From Nitrososphaeria archaeon (GTDB lineage Archaea; Thermoproteota; Nitrososphaeria; Nitrososphaerales; JANXEG01), in contig JARVKA010000009.1 in the NCBI GenBank assembly GCA_029775915.1, forward strand, positions 1 to 52,476: 52,476 nt of DNA, given 5' to 3'. The position numbers and the translations under genes were made by a program. Below are positions 42,997-52,416 of this stretch, in pieces. The notes below the pieces were generated by a model. It was not told where the DNA came from and made no database searches. It saw only the letters and a program-made list of their open reading frames with translations. Each line of letters starts with the position of its first letter. Positions within the stretch are counted from its first letter, which is position 1.

Positions 42997-43557
42997 GTGA
43001 AAGTGCCACAAGTTAAGACCATTATCGGTATTGAGAATGTGGTAGCTACCGCTACGATTAAAGAAGAATTGAACCTCAATAAATTGATTAATTGTATTCC
43101 AGAGATAAATTATGAACCGAGAAGATTTCCCGGATTGATAATTAAGTTGAAGAAGCCAAAGATGACTGCACTTATCTTCCCATCGGGCAGACTCGTTTGT
43201 ACAGGTGCTCGATCTGAAGAACAAGTACATAAAGCGGTAAAAATTTTAATGCAAAGGTTAAAAGATGTAGTGAATATTGAGAGTGAGCCTGAGATTAAGA
43301 TTCAAAATATCGTAGGTGCAGCTTATCTTGGAGGAAGGGTGAAGATTGAAGATGCGGCTAAAATTTTAAAGAGGAGTTTTTATGAACCTGAACAATTTCC
43401 AGGATTGATATATAGAATGGATGATCCTCAAACAGTCTTCATAATATTTGCATCAGGTAAGCTTGTATGTACTGGAGCAAAGAAAGAGGTTGAGGTTTAT
43501 AAAGCGATTAATAAACTCCATAATATATTGGAAGAGAAGGGATTAATGATATATTGA
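42997..43557 (+). CDS. tbp: TATA-binding protein
   Basis: A 186-residue two-repeat saddle protein. Repeat 1 includes IENVVATATIKEELNLNKL, RRFPGLIIKLKKPKMTALIF and SGRLVCTGARSEEQVHKAV. Repeat 2 includes IQNIVGAAYLGGRVKIEDAA, EQFPGLIYRMDDPQTVFIIF and SGKLVCTGAKKEVEVYKAI. The start is GTG 42997, with a TTTATTTATTAATA box about 30 nt upstream. It is the basal factor that reads the TATA boxes noted here. Confidence 0.96.
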   Translation: MKVPQVKTIIGIENVVATATIKEELNLNKLINCIPEINYEPRRFPGLIIKLKKPKMTALIFPSGRLVCTGARSEEQVHKAVKILMQRLKDVVNIESEPEIKIQNIVGAAYLGGRVKIEDAAKILKRSFYEPEQFPGLIYRMDDPQTVFIIFASGKLVCTGAKKEVEVYKAINKLHNILEEKGLMIY

Positions 43558-43648
43558 TTATATTTTGTTAAAAATTATTAACCTTAAAAATTTTATTCAA
43601 AATGCTTAATAGCGTTAAGGATTAAATTAACCCCAACTTTAACATTTT

Positions 43649-44794
43649 ATGAATATGCTCGATCTTAGTATATTAGAGCCTAAACCGGAATGGGCTAAAT
43701 TAGTTACCTTTATACCAAATAAGAAAGTTCCCATACACAATTGGTTTTATTTTAAAGAAGGTTTCTCAAGAGATTTTGTTATTAAAATCTTTGATATTTT
43801 TAAGGTGAGAGAAGGTATGAAAATATTAGATCCATTTTGTGGTTCTGGCACAACTCTACTTGTAGCAAAAGAGTTTGGAATTGATGCTTGTGGTGTGGAT
43901 GCTTCACCTTTAGCGGTTTTTGTAACTCAAGTTAAATTGGCTGATTATGATATAGATGAGTTGAATAAGGTTAGTGAAATGCTATTTAAGAAGGGTTTTA
44001 GAAAGTGTGATATTGGCAAATTAAGTTGGCTTACAAAAGCCGCTTTTTCAAAATATGCTTTAGAGGATATAGCATTTTTTAAAGAGGAGATAAAGCAAAT
44101 TGAGGATCCAAAAATAAGGAATTTTTTTACATTAGCTTTAATGAATTCAGCGAATAAAGTGAGTTACGCAATTAAAGATGGTTCATATATAAGGATTCAT
44201 AAAAAGCCACACCCCCCTTTAAGAAAGGTATTCAAAGCTATTATAAAGAAAATGATTAAGGATTTGAAAAGGTTTAAATGTAAAGGCTCAAATGTGGAAG
44301 TTATTCTTGGTGATGCAAGGGATCTCAAATTCTTGACTGATGAAGAATTTGATGCAATAATTACATCACCACCTTATCTCAATAAGATTGAATATACAAA
44401 AGTTTATCGTATTGAATATGAGTTATTCTTTCCACATGTGAAGGTTGATTCGCTTCGCTCTTACATTGGTATGAATACTAATGTGAAAAATGATCCATTT
44501 CCTGAGCTTCAATTACCATTAGCGGCAAAAGCTTACTTGAGCGATATTAATAAATCACTTGAGGAAATTAGGAGGGTATCAAAGATTGGGGCGAAGATAG
44601 CTTTAGTTATTGCTGAAGGTGCTTTTCCAGATCGCATAGTCCCTTGTGATTTATTAATCGCAGAACTTGCAGAGAGGATTGGTTTTCATATTGATAAGAT
44701 ATTTGTGGCTGCTAAAAGAGTTGTTACAAGAGATAGAACTATAAAAATAGGTAGAGCAAGAGAGAGTGTTATTTTAATGCAAAGATCGATTTGA
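43649..44794 (+). CDS. Orphan DNA (N4/N6)-methyltransferase
   Basis: A 381-residue SAM-dependent methyltransferase of the N6_N4_Mtase type. The SAM loop is LDPFCGSGTTLLVAKEFGID followed by GVDASPLAVF, and the catalytic motif is ITSPPYLNKIEYT (SPPY). The N-terminal HNWFYFKEGFSRDFV is typical of the archaeal/bacterial family, so it likely methylates cytosine N4 or adenine N6 in DNA. TRM11-like tRNA N2-guanine methylases have a similar PPY motif but carry a THUMP domain, not seen here. No restriction endonuclease gene is adjacent. Confidence 0.82.
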   Translation: MNMLDLSILEPKPEWAKLVTFIPNKKVPIHNWFYFKEGFSRDFVIKIFDIFKVREGMKILDPFCGSGTTLLVAKEFGIDACGVDASPLAVFVTQVKLADYDIDELNKVSEMLFKKGFRKCDIGKLSWLTKAAFSKYALEDIAFFKEEIKQIEDPKIRNFFTLALMNSANKVSYAIKDGSYIRIHKKPHPPLRKVFKAIIKKMIKDLKRFKCKGSNVEVILGDARDLKFLTDEEFDAIITSPPYLNKIEYTKVYRIEYELFFPHVKVDSLRSYIGMNTNVKNDPFPELQLPLAAKAYLSDINKSLEEIRRVSKIGAKIALVIAEGAFPDRIVPCDLLIAELAERIGFHIDKIFVAAKRVVTRDRTIKIGRARESVILMQRSI

Positions 44795-45127
44795 GGCTAT
44801 TTATGGAATTTTTATTATGATTAACAAAAATGTATATTACAGTTTTGCCTTCTATATGAATAAAGAAAATTGCGAATGCAGTTAAGATTTATTTAAAGAT
44901 TGAAGATAAGAGATAACCAAATGATTGCTGATGCTATTATAATAGGTCAGATGAAGTGATAAATTAATAGATGAGTTAGGGATAATACTTAACTAGTGAG
45001 GGCTTAGATTTAGAGAAGAACCTTTTTCAAAAAATTAGAAATAGTACGAAAGATGGTAAAATAAAATTTTATCTTTTAAATCACAAAATAAGCAAAAATA
45101 TTATTTAGAGGCTTACATATTGGTGTT
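44795..45127. other. 333-nt gap, no recognisable gene
   Basis: A very AT-rich stretch with many stops in all frames. A short plus-strand frame around 45000-45110 (EKNLFQKIRNSTKDGKIKFY) lacks a start codon and a partner, so I do not call it. The last 60 nt probably carry the promoter of the following membrane protein gene. Confidence 0.5.
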
Positions 45128-45643
45128 TTGATGACCTTTTCTAAAGTTAATAAAGTTGCGATTACATCCATCTTTAGTGTTATAATATTTACCTCTAAAT
45201 TATTTTTACCAACACCAATAGATAAGATGTTTATTATTATTCAAGCTCTTTTACTCGCACTTTCATCATTAATATTGAAAAGAATGGGAGCTACGTATGT
45301 AGCCACGATAAGTGGCATACTTATAACTCTATGTAGGCCTACACTCGCCCCATTCAGCTTAATCTTCTCTATAATGTATGGGGTATTAATAGATGCTCTC
45401 TTTTATTTATTTAAAGTTAAAATTCCTCAAGGTGATGTAAGAACTAATAGAGTTATTTTAGCTCTTACATTAAGTACAGCGATTGTAGGATTACTCACAT
45501 TTTACGTAACAGTTATGATAGGTTTAATGCCTATGCTACCCATTTTATATTTAACCATAATAATCTCAGGGATTATTAATGGATTTATAGCTGGCTATTT
45601 CACATCAATTATTTGGAATAAATATTTAAAGTATAAATTTTAA
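45128..45643 (+). CDS. ECF-transporter S-component-like membrane protein
   Basis: A 171-residue protein with about five TM helices, similar in size and plan to the substrate-binding S components of energy-coupling-factor vitamin transporters. Evident are an AITSIFSVIIFTSKLFLPTP start, GATYVATISGILITL, FSLIFSIMYGVLIDALFYLF and a final IISGIINGFIAGYFTSIIW. No EcfA or EcfT gene is nearby, so it would use shared modules encoded elsewhere. The vitamin cannot be deduced. Confidence 0.65.
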   Translation: MMTFSKVNKVAITSIFSVIIFTSKLFLPTPIDKMFIIIQALLLALSSLILKRMGATYVATISGILITLCRPTLAPFSLIFSIMYGVLIDALFYLFKVKIPQGDVRTNRVILALTLSTAIVGLLTFYVTVMIGLMPMLPILYLTIIISGIINGFIAGYFTSIIWNKYLKYKF

Positions 45644-45650
45644 TGGGGCT

Positions 45651-46550
45651 TTAAAATATTGGAATTTTAATCTTTGTTAAATCTTCAAATACCTTTATTA
45701 AAGAAGAAGTATCTTTATCACCCAAGCCCATAGTTCTAGCCATACCGAATAATTGTTGCGCAACACTTGCCATTACCATTGGAACCTTAAGCTCTTTTGC
45801 TAACTTTAATGCTTCCCCTAAGTCTTTATACATTAAATCTACTTTAAATCCAGGCTCAAAATCACCTTTAAAAATGTGATTAGAAAATTTTCTTTCAAAA
45901 GTTCGGCTAGTACCACTACTTACAGATATGATCTCATAAAGTAGTTTAGGGTTAATACCCGCTTTAATACCCATTACCATAGCTTCTATAGCACCAACTA
46001 AATTTACTGCAGCCATTGAATTGTTAACCAATTTAACGATTTGGCCCGAGCCTAAAGGGCCAACGTAAAAAATATTCTTTCCAATTACCTTTAAAACTTC
46101 TTGAACTCTTTTAAAAGCATCCTCATCACCACCAAATATAATCGTTAATGTTCCAGCTTCTGCTCCTTCTGTACCACCACTTACTGGCGCATCACAAAGC
46201 TTTACATTCCTCTTTTTTAAAATTTCATCACACTCTTTATAAATGGTTGGCTCAATCGTGCTTAAATCGATTACAATCGAATTCTCCTTTACACCATATG
46301 AAACACCATTTTCCCCTAAAAGAATTTCTTTTACCGCTTTAGAGTCTGGTAAGCTCATCATAATAATATCTGAATTTATTGCAACTTCTTTTGGATTATT
46401 GCAAGGTTTCACTCCTAATTGTATTAAGCTTTGCATCTTCTCCTTAATTATGTCATAAACATAAAGTTCATAACCAGCCTTTAAGAGGCGCGTTACTATT
46501 CTAATACCCATAGCTCCAAGGCCGATAAAACCTATTTTCATCGCAATCAT
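45651..46550 (-). CDS. Beta-hydroxyacid dehydrogenase (HIBADH/GarR family)
   Basis: A 299-residue NAD(P)-dependent oxidoreductase. The Rossmann loop IGFIGLGAMGIRIVTRLLKA opens the protein, MMSLPDSKAVKEILLG follows, the substrate signature is LCDAPVSGGTEGAEAGTLTI, and the catalytic lysine is in GSGQIVKLVNNSM. Family substrates include 3-hydroxyisobutyrate, tartronate semialdehyde and succinic semialdehyde; the specific one is unknown. It converges with the ECF-S-like gene. Confidence 0.88.
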   Translation of the reverse strand: MIAMKIGFIGLGAMGIRIVTRLLKAGYELYVYDIIKEKMQSLIQLGVKPCNNPKEVAINSDIIMMSLPDSKAVKEILLGENGVSYGVKENSIVIDLSTIEPTIYKECDEILKKRNVKLCDAPVSGGTEGAEAGTLTIIFGGDEDAFKRVQEVLKVIGKNIFYVGPLGSGQIVKLVNNSMAAVNLVGAIEAMVMGIKAGINPKLLYEIISVSSGTSRTFERKFSNHIFKGDFEPGFKVDLMYKDLGEALKLAKELKVPMVMASVAQQLFGMARTMGLGDKDTSSLIKVFEDLTKIKIPIF

Positions 46551-46694
46551 TTTAGTGAAGCAATCTTATTTATACATTGCCTATAATGTTAATAATTTAA
46601 ATCATAAAGGTATAGTAAGTTGAATCATATTTAAATATCAATAAACATACCTTATAATGAATAAATATTTATATCTCAAATTTTCTGTTAAACA

Positions 46695-46713
46695 AAACAT
46701 ATATAAACATATA
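46695..46713 (+). promoter_or_regulatory. Tandem 9-mer overlapping a TATA box
   Basis: AAACATATA occurs twice, at 46695-46703 and 46705-46713, 10 bp apart, so both copies face the same side of the helix. The spacing to the ATG at 46735 makes the repeat overlap the expected TATA position. A repressor acting here would block TBP binding. Confidence 0.35.
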
Positions 46714-46734
46714 AACTTATTTCCTTAAGTGGGA

Positions 46735-46989
46735 ATGTTGGGAACTGTAAAAATCCTTGGAACTGGTTGCCCTCGATGCCAAGAAACAAAGAGGTTAGTA
46801 CTCAAAGCTCTATCTGAGCTTCAACTTAATGCTAATGTGCAAGAGGTTAAAGACCCTAAAGAAATTGCAAGGCATGGTGTTATGCTCACTCCAGCAATTA
46901 TTATTAATAATGAACTTGTATCTCAAGGAAGAATACCTACATATGAGGAAGTGAAGAAGTGGCTTCTCGATAGAGTATCTAAGGAATAA
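46735..46989 (+). CDS. Thioredoxin-like redox-active disulfide protein
   Basis: An 84-residue small thioredoxin-fold protein with GTGCPRCQETKRLV, whose CPRC active site replaces CGPC, then QEVKDPKEIARHGVMLTPAI with the cis-proline. This is the thioredoxin_3 / redox-active disulfide protein 2 family. The ATG at 46735 is chosen over the in-frame GTG at 46729. It lies 29 nt before the permease gene, a recurrent pairing, and may reduce or shuttle metal or metalloid for it. Confidence 0.85.
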   Translation: MLGTVKILGTGCPRCQETKRLVLKALSELQLNANVQEVKDPKEIARHGVMLTPAIIINNELVSQGRIPTYEEVKKWLLDRVSKE

Positions 46990-47018
46990 TCACTTAATGT
47001 AAAAAGAAGGGAAATAGT

Positions 47019-48071
47019 ATGATTGATGAGTTAATTATCGCAGGCCTTCTCGCTTTAGAAGATTATATAGCAGCTCATGTTTTAACATGCCTTATACCAG
47101 CATTTCTTCTTGCAGGTGCGATAGTAACATTCATCAATCGTGAAGTTATTTTGAGTTATTTAGGTGAAAAAGTCAATAAGATTAAGTCTTTTACTTTAGC
47201 AAGTATCTCAAGCTTTTTATTGGCCGTTTGCTCTTGCACAGTTATTCCAATTGCGAGTGGGCTTTATCATAGTGGTGCAGGGGTTGGTGTTACTTTTATC
47301 TTTCTTTGGGTTGCACCAGCAGCAAATATTCTCGCGCTTATTTATACAGGAGGCATTCTTGGATATGAGATTGCTATATCAAGAATCTTAGCTGCTTTAC
47401 TCATGGCATTCATTATCGGTTTTTTAATGAGCTTTATCTTTAGTAATGAAAAAGGAGATGAGATAATTATTACACGAAAAAGATTGAATGAGAAGAGCTT
47501 AATTGAAAGAAAGGCTTTTATCCTTCTTATATTAATACTTTTATCACTTTTATTACCCAATTATTTAGCAATAGGTAAACATTATCTCTACAAAGTTATT
47601 ATTTGGGCTATCTCTACATTAATTATGATAATTTATGCCTCAAAAGCAATACCAAGGGATAAGGTTAAAGATTGGTTGAGAGAGGTTTGGTGGTTCGTTA
47701 AAATCATTTTTCCTCTTTTATTAGTTGGTGTTTTCATTATCGGTATAATAGGTAAGATACTACCAGAAGAATGGATTAAAAATTGGCTTGGTGGGAATGG
47801 AATAAATGCTTCTTTTCTCGCTACGATGATTGGAGCTGTAAGTTATTTTGCCACTTTAACCGAAGCACCATTCGTTGATACACTTATAAAATTAGGTATG
47901 GGTAAAGGCCCAGCTCTCGCTCTTCTTCTTACAGGGCCTGGGTTGAGTTTACCGAATTGGTTAGCAATAGCGAGAATTTTTGGAATTAAAAAAGCAATCA
48001 TTTATGTAATTACCATTATTATTCTTGGAACTTTAGTAGGTTGGTTTTTTGGAAACTTCATTCTTAAATAA
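47019..48071 (+). CDS. DUF318/UPF0718-type permease
   Basis: A 350-residue permease with about eight to ten TM helices. Diagnostic are VCSCTVIPIASGLYHSGAGV (C71, C73), FLWVAPAANILALIYTGGIL and, in the second half, TLTEAPFVDTLIKLGMGKGP and LTGPGLSLPNWLAIARIFG. Related proteins (ArsP and SO_0444 families) export organoarsenicals or metals. The vicinal cysteines could bind such a substrate. The partner thioredoxin-like protein is encoded directly upstream; metal or metalloid efflux is therefore a reasonable inference. Confidence 0.82.
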   Translation: MIDELIIAGLLALEDYIAAHVLTCLIPAFLLAGAIVTFINREVILSYLGEKVNKIKSFTLASISSFLLAVCSCTVIPIASGLYHSGAGVGVTFIFLWVAPAANILALIYTGGILGYEIAISRILAALLMAFIIGFLMSFIFSNEKGDEIIITRKRLNEKSLIERKAFILLILILLSLLLPNYLAIGKHYLYKVIIWAISTLIMIIYASKAIPRDKVKDWLREVWWFVKIIFPLLLVGVFIIGIIGKILPEEWIKNWLGGNGINASFLATMIGAVSYFATLTEAPFVDTLIKLGMGKGPALALLLTGPGLSLPNWLAIARIFGIKKAIIYVITIIILGTLVGWFFGNFILK

Positions 48072-48241
48072 GATTTTGTAATAATACATCTTAATTAACT
48101 GAATTAATGAAAATTTAAGACTTTTAATGGGGATAAAAAGAGCTCTCCAATATATAATTTTCAAAAGATAAATTAGTCTTAAAGTAATAGAAAAGGAATA
48201 AAAACATAAAAGATCATATGCTCTTTTAATGACGTGAGAAT

Positions 48242-49177
48242 ATGATTAAAGAGTGGATCGATAAGGTTTTGGATAATATATCAAGAGTTATCGTTGGAAA
48301 GAGAGATAGTATTAAACTTGCTTTAATAGCGCTTCTTTGTGAAGGGCATATACTTATTGAGGATATTCCAGGTATTGGGAAGACAACTTTCGCTCGTGCT
48401 CTTGCTCGCTCAGTCAGTTGTAGTTTTCGACGTATACAATTTACACCAGATGTTCTCCCATCAGATATCGTAGGAGTTTACTACTTTAATCAAAAAACGA
48501 ATGATTTTGAGTTTCGACCTGGTCCAATTATGGCAAATATTGTGTTAGCAGATGAGATTAACCGTGCAACCCCACGAACTCAATCATGCTTACTTGAATG
48601 TATGCAAGAGTATCAAGTTACAGTGGAGGGTGTGACTAGAGAATTACCGAGGCCGTTCATGGTTATTGCCACACAAAACCCAATAGAGTTAGAGGGCACA
48701 TTTCCTTTACCAGAGGCTCAATTGGATCGGTTCATGATGAGAGTAAAGCTTGGATACCCTTCAAAAGAAGAGGAGGATATAATACTTTTACGCTTTCAAG
48801 GGTGTAATCCTCTTGATAAACTCGAACCTGTATTATCGATTCAACAATTGTTAAACCTTCAAAGAGTGTGTGAGAAGGTTTATGTGGAGAAGTCTATTCG
48901 AGCATACATCTTAGATATTGTGAGAGCGACAAGAGAAAATCCGAATATCGCACTTGGATTAAGCCCAAGAGCAACTTTGCATCTCTTCAAAGCTTGTAAA
49001 GCGTTAGCAGCGATGGAAGGGCGTGATTATGTAATTCCTGATGATGTAAAATTTTTGGCCACACCAGTTTTAGCGCACCGCATTATATTGAATACAGAAT
49101 CTCAAATAAAGGGGAAATCAAAGGAAGATATAATTAATAATATTATCTCTGTATTATCAGTCCCAGTTGAAGGATAG
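48242..49177 (+). CDS. MoxR-family AAA+ ATPase
   Basis: A 311-residue ATPase. Walker A is EDIPGIGKTTFARALA, Walker B is IVLADEINRATPRTQSCLLE, sensor 1 is MVIATQNPIELEGTFPLPEA, and sensor 2 is in LSPRATLHLFKA. It is a chaperone-type ATPase that works with DUF58/VWA proteins. It is followed by a DUF58 gene 6 nt downstream. A TATA-like ATAAAAACATAAAAG lies upstream. Confidence 0.94.
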   Translation: MIKEWIDKVLDNISRVIVGKRDSIKLALIALLCEGHILIEDIPGIGKTTFARALARSVSCSFRRIQFTPDVLPSDIVGVYYFNQKTNDFEFRPGPIMANIVLADEINRATPRTQSCLLECMQEYQVTVEGVTRELPRPFMVIATQNPIELEGTFPLPEAQLDRFMMRVKLGYPSKEEEDIILLRFQGCNPLDKLEPVLSIQQLLNLQRVCEKVYVEKSIRAYILDIVRATRENPNIALGLSPRATLHLFKACKALAAMEGRDYVIPDDVKFLATPVLAHRIILNTESQIKGKSKEDIINNIISVLSVPVEG

Positions 49178-49183
49178 CGCGAG

Positions 49184-50401
49184 ATGACTGAAAAGAGCTT
49201 GGAAGGTTTTATTCGTAAACCAGAAGGTCCAGTAGTGATATTTTACTGGCCCTTCATAACCATAGTTGCAGCATTGTTAATTTTAGGTATTCTTATTAAT
49301 CATGCTTCCCTTGCAATTTTATCAAGCATCTTTCTTATAACGACATTGATTAGTTTAGGTTGGAGCGAATTCAGCTTCAATAATATAAAGTATAAGGGGA
49401 TCCTTAATGAATACCGCGCCTTCCCGGGGGAAACGGTTCAGTTTGAGATACAAGTGCTAAATAAGAAGCCACTCCCTCTTGGATGGTTAGACATATACGT
49501 GGATTTCCCATCTAAACTACTTACTAAAAATGCGCCATTGAGAGTTTTGACTTACATACCTTGGTTCAGAAAAATGCGATGGTGTTTCCCTATTTATTGC
49601 ACTTCTCGAGGATATTACCCTATTGGACCCATAACGATGAGTTCTGGAGATGTATTCGGTTTTTTCACAAAAAGTATTAAAATTTATGATATTCAATATT
49701 TAATTGTATACCCAAAGATAATACCTCTTCAAAATTTATACCTCCCTCTTAAGCACCATTTTGGTGAAAAAGTATCCCTTTATACATTATTTGAAGATCC
49801 GAGTAGATTCTCAGGGGTAAGAGAATACCGTCAAGAAGATGCATTCAAAAAGATTCATTGGAAGGCAAGTGCTCGTCTTCGTAAACTTCAAGTTAAGACT
49901 TATGAAGCTACTATGGCGTTAAGCCTCATTATCCTACTTGATATTGAGAGCTTTAAGGATAAGGAAGGAAGATTAGATATGGAAAAGTTAGAATGGGGCA
50001 TTAGTATTGCTGCATCATTGGCATACGATGCTCTTAAGCGTAAGATTCCAGTTGGTTTACTTATGAATGGCAATAACCTTGAAGGTGGAGATTATGTAAA
50101 GGTAGCGGTTTCTCGAAGTCCAAATCAACTGACAAGAATATTAGAGTGTTTAGCAAAGCTTCAGCCATACCCAAGTTTATCTTTTAAATCTATAATCGAC
50201 ATTGAGAGAGATAAATTCCCAAATGGTGTAACTCTTGTATTCGTTATAAACTCTTTAAATGAGCAAAACTTAACATTAATCCTTAATTTGAAAGCACACC
50301 ATAAAGTCGCTATTTTATATGTAGGAGAGGAAGATCTTGGATTATTATTTGAGAAGATTACAATTATTCCAATTAAACCTCAAGGCGGAGCTTATGGTTA
50401 A
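49184..50401 (+). CDS. DUF58 membrane protein, MoxR partner
   Basis: A 405-residue protein with two N-terminal TM segments (FYWPFITIVAALLILGILIN, ASLAILSSIFLITTLISLGW), a beta-rich region (FPGETVQFEIQVLNKKPLPL) and the DUF58 core GVREYRQEDAFKKIHWKASA followed by LSLIILLDIESFK, a VWA-like strand. It lies 6 nt after the moxR gene and overlaps the next gene by 8 nt. Together these form a conserved operon of unclear role, often tied to cell-envelope assembly. Confidence 0.9.
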   Translation: MTEKSLEGFIRKPEGPVVIFYWPFITIVAALLILGILINHASLAILSSIFLITTLISLGWSEFSFNNIKYKGILNEYRAFPGETVQFEIQVLNKKPLPLGWLDIYVDFPSKLLTKNAPLRVLTYIPWFRKMRWCFPIYCTSRGYYPIGPITMSSGDVFGFFTKSIKIYDIQYLIVYPKIIPLQNLYLPLKHHFGEKVSLYTLFEDPSRFSGVREYRQEDAFKKIHWKASARLRKLQVKTYEATMALSLIILLDIESFKDKEGRLDMEKLEWGISIAASLAYDALKRKIPVGLLMNGNNLEGGDYVKVAVSRSPNQLTRILECLAKLQPYPSLSFKSIIDIERDKFPNGVTLVFVINSLNEQNLTLILNLKAHHKVAILYVGEEDLGLLFEKITIIPIKPQGGAYG

Positions 50402-51839
50402 GTTACAAAGAACTTTTGGTCTTAATATAAGGCAAGAAACTTTATACTTTTCCGTAATAATGGCTGAGATATGTTGGCTCCTCCCACTCATCTTATTATT
50501 CACCCAATCTATGAATGTAATATTTTTTAATCTCCTTCTTTTAATCCTAATGTCATTTATTATAGCTTTTTATTCGACTCGAATTTTGCAAAGATTCAAA
50601 TTGCACCCCTTTCTATTCTCTTGTGCTCATATTGCTACAGCCCTTTTAACCATTTTTATGTCCATTAGTTTTTGCACGGTTAAAGAATACAAATTCTTTA
50701 ACTTTGCATGGGTTACAAGACTTATCGATTGGGTTAATTACTTTAATTGGAAATATGCACAATTTCCAGTTGAACTTGTCTTTATTATAATAACATGCTT
50801 TTTTTGGATTAGAGGTGCGATTTTAACAAGGCAAAGTCTTGAATTTGAATATAAGTTAAAGGAGTTTCAAGTTGGTATTGTGGTGCTTTACTTAGTAGTA
50901 TTAATACAAGTTGGAGGAGGTTTTGTTTTAAATGAAGCACCCTTCATAGTTTTGAGCTTTTACTTCTTTAGCCTCTTAGCTTTAGCAATATCACACCTTG
51001 ATAGTATGATGGAAGATAAGTATGTTTCAATAAAGAATCGATGGCTTTGGCTCCCACTTACTAGCTCCGCTACTATGCTACTCTTAGGAATTATTTTTAT
51101 TACGATAGTTTCTCCAAATCTCATCAAATCCTTCTTAGAGGTGATTATATACCTACTTACACAATTATGGTATATTATACTCTATATCTTGAGTTTATTA
51201 CCAAATCCCAAACCTTTACCATCAGAGCCACCAAAAGGTTCTCGAGGCTTTATTCCTCAGGAAGAGGTTATTTCTGGACAACCTCTTCCTCCATGGTTAG
51301 GAAGTCTCCTATATTGGTTAATGTTAGGATTAATCTTTGCTTTAGTCATTTTAATTCTGTTTATAATTATTCATGGCTTGAGAATATTATCAAGGCCTAA
51401 ACCTGAATTCATAAGAGTAGAGCGAGTAGCCGAGATTGAACCACAAAGAAGAAAGTTAATCAATTGGTTGAAAATGCTGATTTATACGTTAATCAAGTTA
51501 ATGCGATTGTTTGGAAGAGTTAGCACTAAGATTATAGTTGAAGAAGTTATTTATCCATCTATACCATCTGCAAGAGAGCTTTATCGCCAATTCTTAAAAT
51601 TAATGACTTCTTATGGGTATCCTAGAATGCATAATGAAACACCATTTGAATATCGAGATAGAATAATACCTATAATTCCAACAAGCGAATCAAACTTAAA
51701 GTATTTTACAGAAAAGTATGTAAAGGCTCGTTATGGATTTATGGAGATTAGTCAAGAAGAGTTACGATTGATGAATGAAGCGTTGGTTCGAATTAATGAA
51801 GCTATAAAGATAAACACAATACAAAAACATCAAAAATAA
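50394..51839 (+). CDS. Multi-TM protein with DUF4129-like C-terminus
   Basis: A 481-residue protein starting at ATG 50394 inside the stop region of the DUF58 gene (8-nt overlap). About six TM helices occupy residues 15-250, a proline-rich loop follows (NPKPLPSEPPKGSRGFIPQE), then another TM segment (LMLGLIFALVILILFIIIHG). The end is a cytosolic domain with YRQFLKLMTSYGYPRMHNET and YVKARYGFMEIS, typical of DUF4129. MoxR-DUF58 operons often end in a TgpA-like protein with a transglutaminase domain; that domain appears to be missing here. Confidence 0.8.
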   Translation: MVKLQRTFGLNIRQETLYFSVIMAEICWLLPLILLFTQSMNVIFFNLLLLILMSFIIAFYSTRILQRFKLHPFLFSCAHIATALLTIFMSISFCTVKEYKFFNFAWVTRLIDWVNYFNWKYAQFPVELVFIIITCFFWIRGAILTRQSLEFEYKLKEFQVGIVVLYLVVLIQVGGGFVLNEAPFIVLSFYFFSLLALAISHLDSMMEDKYVSIKNRWLWLPLTSSATMLLLGIIFITIVSPNLIKSFLEVIIYLLTQLWYIILYILSLLPNPKPLPSEPPKGSRGFIPQEEVISGQPLPPWLGSLLYWLMLGLIFALVILILFIIIHGLRILSRPKPEFIRVERVAEIEPQRRKLINWLKMLIYTLIKLMRLFGRVSTKIIVEEVIYPSIPSARELYRQFLKLMTSYGYPRMHNETPFEYRDRIIPIIPTSESNLKYFTEKYVKARYGFMEISQEELRLMNEALVRINEAIKINTIQKHQK

Positions 51840-52416
51840 TTTATTCTAAGGCCGATATTCAAAATCCTACTCTTCTTTTGGTTGTAGATTATTCCATTAA
51901 TCCACTCTTAAGAAACTATATTTTTCTTTACTCTAGGTTAAATAGCTCCATTTTTGTTATCTTAAATATTATTTCTTCCATATGGAAGCTTTGAGGGGGA
52001 TTTTGAAGATTTCAGCGAATTTTTCTCGGCAGTATAAAAGGGTGCAATTCTATTGGAATCTCAGAGAAATTCGGATATATTAATTATTAACTTCCTTATT
52101 TAACTAAGGTAGGCAAATCTATCCTGACTTTCTATTTTTTAGCTTTTTTACTTAGGATTTGAGTGCTTCAAGAATTTATTTCTTAACTCTACTACTAAGG
52201 GGTAGATCGCTACACTTAACGTACTCATTACACAATGGCTTCACTATCTGATTATATTCACTTCCCACTAGGCAAATTTTGATAACTCATAAGTAGTTGA
52301 AATGCTAGCTAAGAGAATAGTTGAGGAGATTGTTAACAAATTGGATAAATCTACAGCGATAGCTCAGCCACTTTCCATTAACGCTTTGAATTGTGAGGTA
52401 TCTCAAAGGGTTATAT
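51840..52416. other. 577-nt gap with no recognisable gene
   Basis: AT-rich intergenic DNA between the end of the MoxR operon and the tRNA. A plus-strand frame from ATG 52302 (MLAKRIVEEIVNKLDKS) runs straight through the tRNA to the window edge, so it is probably fortuitous. No inverted-repeat ends or transposase motifs are visible. Confidence 0.5.
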
